64,000 bases of DNA, taken from assembly GCA_943372215.1 (NCBI GenBank), contig CALRXU020000007.1:157187-221186 (forward strand), in the 5' to 3' direction. Of the stretch, positions 60,071-64,000 are shown piece by piece. Positions within the stretch are counted from its first letter, which is position 1, and each line of letters starts with the position of its first letter. The notes beneath the pieces were generated by a model. That model saw only the letters and a list, made by a program, of their open reading frames with translations. It was not told the origin of the DNA and did no database searches. A program made the translations under genes and the position numbers. The DNA comes from UBA6183 sp943372215. GTDB taxonomy: Bacteria > Bacteroidota > Bacteroidia > UKL13-3.

Positions 60071-60544
60071 ATGAATAAACTGGTTGCTTTCATTTTTTTG
60101 TGTTGCTTGCTCACAGGATTAACCTCTTGTGACAAGGCACGTTTATTTGACGAAAACAAAACCATTGAAAACAATGCCTGGTACTACAAAAACACCCTGC
60201 CTTTTGAAGTACAAATAAAAGACACCAGCAAACTGTATAATATTCTGGTGAATTTGCGCGTAGATGCCGATTACAAATACAGCAACCTGTTTATGTTGGT
60301 GCATAGTGTTTACCCAAATAAAGCCAAAGACGAAAGACGAATTGAAATTCGGCTAGCCGATGAAAGCGGCAAATGGTTGGGCAGCGGCTTGGGTGATTTG
60401 TATGACTACCAGTTTCCAGCCTACCGAAAAATTAAATTTCCACAACCAGGGTTTTACCATTTTGAGTTGGAACAAAACATGCGTGACGACACATTGATGC
60501 ATGTAAAAGCAGCCGGTATCAGAATTGAAGAGGTGTTGCAATAG
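60071..60544 (+). CDS. gldH: Gliding motility lipoprotein GldH
   Basis: A 157-residue lipoprotein with signal ending in LLTGLTSC. The mature part has DENKTIENNAWYYKNTLPFEVQIKDT, NLRVDADYKYSNLFMLVH, RIEIRLADESGKWLGSGLGDLYD and FPQPGFYHFELEQNMRDD, which are the GldH signature strands. GldH is needed for gliding and for type IX secretion in Flavobacterium. ATG 60071 lies one base past the RicT stop; the frame stays open further back into ricT but without the signal peptide. Occurrence right after holB-ricT is usual for this phylum. Confidence 0.93.
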   Translation: MNKLVAFIFLCCLLTGLTSCDKARLFDENKTIENNAWYYKNTLPFEVQIKDTSKLYNILVNLRVDADYKYSNLFMLVHSVYPNKAKDERRIEIRLADESGKWLGSGLGDLYDYQFPAYRKIKFPQPGFYHFELEQNMRDDTLMHVKAAGIRIEEVLQ

Positions 60545-60577
60545 AAGAAAATCAATTTTATATCCTTTTCCGTTTCA

Positions 60578-60599
60578 ACGCCCTAAAAAGGGTGTTTTA
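60578..60599 (+). terminator. Terminator after gldH
   Basis: Stem CGCCCT (60579-60584) with AGGGTG (60589-60594), one G-T pair, loop AAAA, followed by TTTT. Related C-rich/G-rich strings (TACCCCCTTTT and AAAAGGGGTTTT) follow within 60 bases and may form further hairpins. Confidence 0.75.
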
Positions 60600-60904
60600 G
60601 AAACAAAATACCCCCTTTTAGAAAAAAGAGTGTTTTCCCTATGAAAAAAAGGGGTTTTTACTCTTGATTTGAATACGGGTTTGGGTTAGGTTTGTTAAAA
60701 GAGGAATTTAACAAGCAATCTTGGCGAATCTATTAAACCAATTAAAACTAAATGAATAGAAATATTGTGCAGCTGCCAAACAGCCAATTATGGCACATAA
60801 CATACAATATTGGTCAATATTGTGCAATAGGCGAGCTAATCAGTTGCACAGATAAGTAAGTTATAGCCAATGCATCAGTACCTCGACATATTTTTGACCT
60901 TTGA
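60600..60904. other. AT-rich intergenic DNA with palindromes before the lone ORF
   Basis: No gene. AATATTGTGCA occurs twice (60761-60771 and 60816-60826), and CAATATTG occurs twice side by side in 60805-60822. TGTGCAA (60821-60827) pairs with TTGCACA (60844-60850). The outer strings GGCACATAAC (60792-60801) and GTTATAGCC (60860-60868) are also partly complementary. A TATTTTTG box at 60889-60896 ends eight bases before the next ATG. Confidence 0.5.
60860..60873. repeat. Left 14-bp inverted repeat flanking a lone ORF
   Basis: GTTATAGCCAATGC. Its reverse complement matches 13 of 14 bases of GCACTGGCTATAAC at 61363-61376. The ORF at 60905-61339 and its promoter-like site lie between the two. Confidence 0.6.
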
Positions 60905-61339
60905 ATGAAGAAAAAATCAATCATAATTATTTTAGTACTTTCTGCAACTTGTGCCTTGCTCACATTGAAGTACGTAGGATACTACACTAAGGAAGACAAT
61001 TACATCATTGGATTTTTCGGAAGACTCTTAAACAAAACGAATAAGTTCGAATACAATATTAAGAATGTCAACAAAAGTAAAATTGATATCGTTTGGCAAT
61101 CAGAAGACAATACAACTACACTAGTTAGCAATGGTAGAACGATTGACAATTTCGGATATGACTACGGGCCAAATAAATTTGTTGTTAAATATAATAATGA
61201 ATTGGAATGCTCGGAAAGCTTTTTCTCTGAGAATAATAACGAAACATACAATGTTTGCATTACCATAGAAAAAAAGGCCGATACAGTCTTCGCGATTTTC
61301 AATTTTGATGGCGAGATTAGAGTACAAACGTTAAGGTAA
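60905..61339 (+). CDS. Hypothetical membrane-anchored protein in a cassette-like unit
   Basis: A 144-residue protein with a basic N-terminus and one hydrophobic segment (IIIILVLSATCALLTLKYVG), so it is probably anchored or exported. The rest is Asn-, Lys- and Tyr-rich (NKFEYNIKNVNKSKIDIVW, NFGYDYGPNKFVVKYNNELE) with beta-like alternation, two Cys residues (ECSE and NVCI) and an NFDGEIRVQTL end. I do not recognise a family. It has a promoter-like TATTTTTG 8 bases upstream, so its mRNA may be nearly leaderless. It is flanked by inverted repeats (60860 and 61363). It may be an ORFan cargo gene. Confidence 0.65.
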   Translation: MKKKSIIIILVLSATCALLTLKYVGYYTKEDNYIIGFFGRLLNKTNKFEYNIKNVNKSKIDIVWQSEDNTTTLVSNGRTIDNFGYDYGPNKFVVKYNNELECSESFFSENNNETYNVCITIEKKADTVFAIFNFDGEIRVQTLR

Positions 61340-61348
61340 ATTCTAGCT

Positions 61349-61398
61349 TGTCGCCTAAGACAGCACTGGCTATAACAGCAACCTTGCGCAATTGCCGT
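61349..61398. repeat. Repeat element copy 1 (minus orientation)
   Basis: Includes TGTCGCC (61349-61355), GCACTGGCTATAAC (61363-61376) and GCAACCTTGCG (61378-61388), closing at GCCGTTAT. The last part is itself a short palindrome: ATAAC-AGCAA ... TTGCC-GTTAT. On the reverse strand it aligns with copy 2 at 61470-61522. Confidence 0.55.
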
Positions 61399-61469
61399 TA
61401 TCATCCTTAAATTCAGCATTTAGTTTCGCTTTTATTTTTATCTTGGTTGACAGATTTTCGTTCCGCAAT

Positions 61470-61522
61470 CGGCAACTCCGCAAGGTTGCGAAACGTTACC
61501 GGCAAGGCTTGGGCGACAGTGC
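61470..61522. repeat. Repeat element copy 2 (plus orientation)
   Basis: CGGCAACT-CCGCAAGGTTGCG ... GTTACCGGCAAGGCTTGGGCGACAGTGC. The segments CGGCAA, CGCAAGGTTGC (61479-61489), GTTA and GGCGACA (61512-61518) occur in the same order as on the reverse strand of copy 1, with substitutions between. The two copies stand 70 bases apart in inverted orientation, inside the gap 61340-61665. Confidence 0.5.
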
Positions 61523-61613
61523 ATAATCTGGAGCATTTCTTTTTTGACGCATAGAGACAAGGTAGTCTCAAATTATTCTGACTTTGACTGACAATAAACC
61601 CCAAACTTGGAAC

Positions 61614-61643
61614 TTGTTATTTGAACGAAGTTTGCTATTTTTG
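61614..61643 (+). promoter_or_regulatory. Putative promoter of the AAA ATPase gene
   Basis: TTG at 61614-61616, a 19-base spacer, and TATTTTTG at 61636-61643, 22 bases before ATG 61666. The spacing matches the rpsO promoter. Confidence 0.55.
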
Positions 61644-61665
61644 CGGAATAAATACGAAATAAGCT

Positions 61666-63006
61666 ATGTTGCTTGAATTTAAAGTTTCCAACTACAGGTC
61701 AATCGGTGACGAGCAGACAATGAGTTTAATCCCTGCTCCTAAACAAAAAGACCATCTTCAAAACATTATCGCTAAGGGACGATACCAAGCGTTAAACGCT
61801 ATATCACTTTATGGTCCAAATGGAGGAGGTAAATCAAACATTCTAAAAGCTATGAGTCTTTTAGACAGATTGGTTCATGTTTCCGCAAGGACATCATCAA
61901 CAACCCGTTTGCCATACGACCCATTTCTGTTACGAGAAGGATGGGAAGACAAGCCGACAGGGTTTGAAATTTCTTTTGTCATTGATGAAAACCGCTACCG
62001 TTACGGTTTGGAGTTTACAGCAAGTGAAATAAAAAAAGAGTGGTTGTTTCGCAAATCGGCAGGACGAGAAGTAAATTTATTTGAAAGAGAAGGAGAAACC
62101 ATTGATGTAAGTTCGGGTTACAACGGCTCTAAGAAAATCATTGATGCTGCAATTGAAGCAACCAGAATTAATGCATTGTTTCTTTCTACTAGTGATATGC
62201 TGAATGTTGAGGAAGCCAAAAACATCATGAAATGGTTTAGAGATTTTAATATGTTGGATGGTTTGAATATTGAGGAAGATATCAGAACCGTTTCTCTTTC
62301 CGAGTCCAAAGAATACAATGAAAAAATAAGAGAATACCTTAAAAATCTAGGCTTAGGTTTATTTGATGTTCAAATAACAACAAAAGATTTTGAAGAATCA
62401 GAATTGCCAAATGATATTCCCGAAAACTTGAGAACTCAATTAATTGAAAAGTTAAAGGATAACCAAAGTTATAAGGTTTATGCCCTACATAAAATTTACA
62501 ACTCAGAAGGTAATCCAACTGAAAAACTTCATTCCTGGGATTTCAATGAAAGAGAATCAGCGGGAACGCAAAAAGCATTTAAGCTGAGTGGGCCTGTTCT
62601 ATGGGCATTAGCTAACGGAGGCGTTCTTATCATTGATGAAATTGAGGCCGCAATGCACCCCATTATGACCCTAAATACGATTGACTTATTTCTGAAAAAA
62701 GAAAGCAATCCAAACAATGCACAATTAATCTTTGCAACTCATGACACTAACCTTTTGAGCTATTCAACTCTTAGACGAGACCAAATTTGTTTTGCAGAAA
62801 AAAATAAATGGGAAAGCACAGAAATATATTCTCTTTCTGACTTTGTTTATTTCGGAGAAAAAAATGGTGAGTTCAAATCAGAGAAAGAAAGGCCTGACAC
62901 CGACAAAGAGAAGCGATATTTTGAAGGTAGATATGGAGCAATCCCTGCATTGGGTAATTTTCAAAAATTTATTAGCAATACCAAATGGCAAAGAGAGGGA
63001 AAATAA
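61666..63006 (+). CDS. AAA family ATPase of an RloAB/AbiL-type defence pair
   Basis: A 446-residue SMC-like/AAA_15-type ATPase. The N-terminus LLEFKVSNYRSIGDEQTMSL is the typical RecF/ABC-like start. Walker A is GPNGGGKSN (50-58). The Walker B is LIIDE (321-325) within GGVLIIDEIEAAMHP, and a downstream FATHDTNLL fits the switch His region. The middle part is helical. Such ATPases, paired with RloB proteins, form AbiL-type abortive infection and PrrC-linked RloAB systems. The gene overlaps rloB by 22 bases, so the two proteins are probably made together as a toxin/sensor pair. The trigger is not known. Confidence 0.85.
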   Translation: MLLEFKVSNYRSIGDEQTMSLIPAPKQKDHLQNIIAKGRYQALNAISLYGPNGGGKSNILKAMSLLDRLVHVSARTSSTTRLPYDPFLLREGWEDKPTGFEISFVIDENRYRYGLEFTASEIKKEWLFRKSAGREVNLFEREGETIDVSSGYNGSKKIIDAAIEATRINALFLSTSDMLNVEEAKNIMKWFRDFNMLDGLNIEEDIRTVSLSESKEYNEKIREYLKNLGLGLFDVQITTKDFEESELPNDIPENLRTQLIEKLKDNQSYKVYALHKIYNSEGNPTEKLHSWDFNERESAGTQKAFKLSGPVLWALANGGVLIIDEIEAAMHPIMTLNTIDLFLKKESNPNNAQLIFATHDTNLLSYSTLRRDQICFAEKNKWESTEIYSLSDFVYFGEKNGEFKSEKERPDTDKEKRYFEGRYGAIPALGNFQKFISNTKWQREGK

Positions 63007-63695
63007 AAAAAGCTGAAACGAAAGACCAAGACATCAGACCTTTTAGACCCAGAAGGTATGATATGTTTATGCTTATAGTTTGTGAAGACCAAAATACAGA
63101 ACCATACTATTTTAGGCAATTCAAGAAACTATTCCCCGAAGAGACAGTATATTTAAGAGAAGTAGGAACTGGAAAAAAGCCAAAAGGAATTGTTGAACAA
63201 ACCATTATTGAAAGAGAGTCCTTATCAGTTGAAGCCCAAAAAACAATTGATGAGGTGTGGGTTGTATTTGACAAAGATGATGAAGGTAATAATGCAACTA
63301 CACTTGCAAGTTTTAATGCAGCATGGAAACTGGCACAAAATGAAAATATTAATATCGCTTTTAGCAACGAAGTTTTTGAATTATGGCTATTGCTTCATTT
63401 CACAGATGTCAGTTCTGATAACCCAATTCCACGAGCAGACATTTATTCAAGTTTAGAATCTGTCATAAAATCTTTTGAAACTCACAAGCTATTTGTTTAC
63501 GAACATGGCAAGACGGAAATAATTGATGCACTTATTGAATTAGGAAGTGAAGCAAAAGCAATTGAACGAGCCGAAAAACTATTAGCCGAACAAAAAGGCA
63601 AACAACCTATTGACGCTAATCCAAGCACAACAGTTCACATTTTAGTTAAACGACTAAGAGAACTTATAGATTGGTATTCCTATTCACCAGACTGA
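62985..63695 (+). CDS. RloB-like protein, effector partner of the AAA ATPase
   Basis: A 236-residue protein of the RloB/AbiLii type. IVCEDQNTEPYYFRQFKKLFP (CEDQNTEP at 33-40) and VWVVFDKDDEGNN (DKDD at 96-99) carry the acidic residues of a TOPRIM-like nuclease or nucleotidyl site. FSNEVFELWLLLHF follows near 125-138. The N-terminus is basic. The C-terminal half is helical (EAKAIERAEKLLAEQKG). The expected role is cleavage of nucleic acid once the ATPase senses infection; this is family-level inference. It is fully in frame and complete, and overlaps the ATPase gene by 22 bases. Confidence 0.85.
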   Translation: MAKRGKIKKAETKDQDIRPFRPRRYDMFMLIVCEDQNTEPYYFRQFKKLFPEETVYLREVGTGKKPKGIVEQTIIERESLSVEAQKTIDEVWVVFDKDDEGNNATTLASFNAAWKLAQNENINIAFSNEVFELWLLLHFTDVSSDNPIPRADIYSSLESVIKSFETHKLFVYEHGKTEIIDALIELGSEAKAIERAEKLLAEQKGKQPIDANPSTTVHILVKRLRELIDWYSYSPD

Positions 63696-63829
63696 CAATG
63701 ATTGCAATGACACTACACCGAAAAGTAGCCCAGCCGGTAACAGGTGTAGCTGTTGCACAACTCTTTTTTTTTCAAAAACAAACACATTATACATTCGATT
63801 AGAGCGTAGATTTTTTCTATGTTCAGTTT
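63696..63829. other. Intergenic DNA between rloB and the transposase fragment
   Basis: No gene. CTACACC (near 63714) and GGTGTAG (near 63744) form an inverted repeat. GTAGCTGTTGCACAACTC follows it and could be the terminal inverted repeat of the insertion sequence to the right. The pattern GTTGCACA also occurs at 60843-60850. Confidence 0.4.
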
Positions 63830-64000
63830 TTATGGGTTAACATTCTTGAGAGCTTCTAATCGAAGATGAAAAAGCCATGCTATGTTGTTTTTGAACATTG
63901 CAAATTCTTCCTTTAATTTCATCATTGCGCCTGTTTTTACTCTTTTAGGATTAAAGTTAAGCCATTTCTTTAGGTTGTATGCTGTTGCTGCGCCTAGCAT
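63830..64000 (-). mobile_element. 3' end of a DDE transposase gene (IS1182/IS5-like), cut by window edge
   Basis: The minus strand from the right edge is open through 56 codons to a stop at 63830. It begins MLGAATAYNLKKWLNFNPKR (cut, not necessarily the start), continues with KTGAMMKLKEEFAMFKNNIA and ends HLRLEALKNVNP. The GAATAYNLKKW segment followed by a Lys/Phe-rich tail is the usual C-terminus of IS1182-like transposases. No other part of the element is in the window. Confidence 0.7.

Noticed and set aside
59797..60174. 125-residue minus-strand open frame rich in Val, Ile and Phe over ricT/gldH
   Set aside because: Shadow of the Asn/Lys-rich RicT tail; no start signal and no homology pattern.
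60805..60822. Two CAATATTG palindromes that might be an operator
   Set aside because: AT-rich DNA gives such strings often, and no regulator gene is nearby. Kept only as part of the palindrome description.
61368..61403. Canonical integron attC site
   Set aside because: The outer boxes do not meet the strict RYYYAAC/GTTRRRY consensus, and no integrase gene is in the window. It is reported only as attC-like in shape.

Overview
The window looks like chromosomal DNA from a free-living member of the Bacteroidota. Promoter-like sites fit the TAnnTTTG (-7) pattern of that phylum, with TTTG about 19 bases upstream in the best case (rpsO). Shine-Dalgarno sequences are mostly absent. Lineage-typical proteins include GldH, a very large PKD-repeat protein ending in a type B type-IX-secretion sorting domain, a CusA pump fused to an outer-membrane factor, a DUF4175 protein, the long form of PurF and an RNA polymerase sigma-54 factor. 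I would not name a genus. No rRNA, tRNA or CRISPR array was seen.

Layout. Positions 1-6051 (minus strand) hold the start of polA, a carboxymuconolactone decarboxylase-like gene, gpsA, two tandemly duplicated lipoprotein genes separated by a decayed piece of a membrane-fusion-protein gene, and a membrane-fusion protein/TolC pair. Positions 6085-10428 (plus) carry a polysaccharide deacetylase, a glycosyltransferase, a TatD nuclease and a ClC transporter. From 10.5 to 17.8 kb lie a GNAT gene (minus), class I fructose-bisphosphate aldolase, accD, an Ig-like lipoprotein, rpsO and pnp. From 17.9 to 21.3 kb (minus) lie a small lipoprotein, lptB, purF and a thioredoxin-like protein. From 21.4 to 30.1 kb are DUF4175, an SDR dehydrogenase, an alpha/beta hydrolase, a Rieske protein, a small lipoprotein, pgk, a VanZ-like protein and an O-methyltransferase.

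The 6.4-kb PKD gene (30.2-36.5 kb) is followed by a minus-strand heavy-metal efflux operon: adaptor, CusA-outer-membrane-factor fusion and a His-rich small protein. From 42.6 to 48.5 kb there is a surface-glycan group: glycosyltransferase fusion, deacetylase, GNAT, a GT28-like transferase and an LpxH-like phosphatase. Next come apaG, a minus-strand nrnA/three-FKBP operon, an Omp85-like barrel with asnS, and rpoN. The plus-strand block holB-ricT-gldH ends the housekeeping part at 60.5 kb.

The last 3.5 kb differs in character. It has AT-rich intergenic DNA with palindromes and inverted repeats, a lone ORF bracketed by 14-bp inverted repeats (cassette-like), an inverted pair of about 52-bp repeats, an AAA ATPase plus RloB pair that resembles the AbiL/RloAB phage-defence type, and the 3' end of a transposase gene cut by the window edge. 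This stretch (about 60.6-64.0 kb) is the accessory region and the best place to look for something new.
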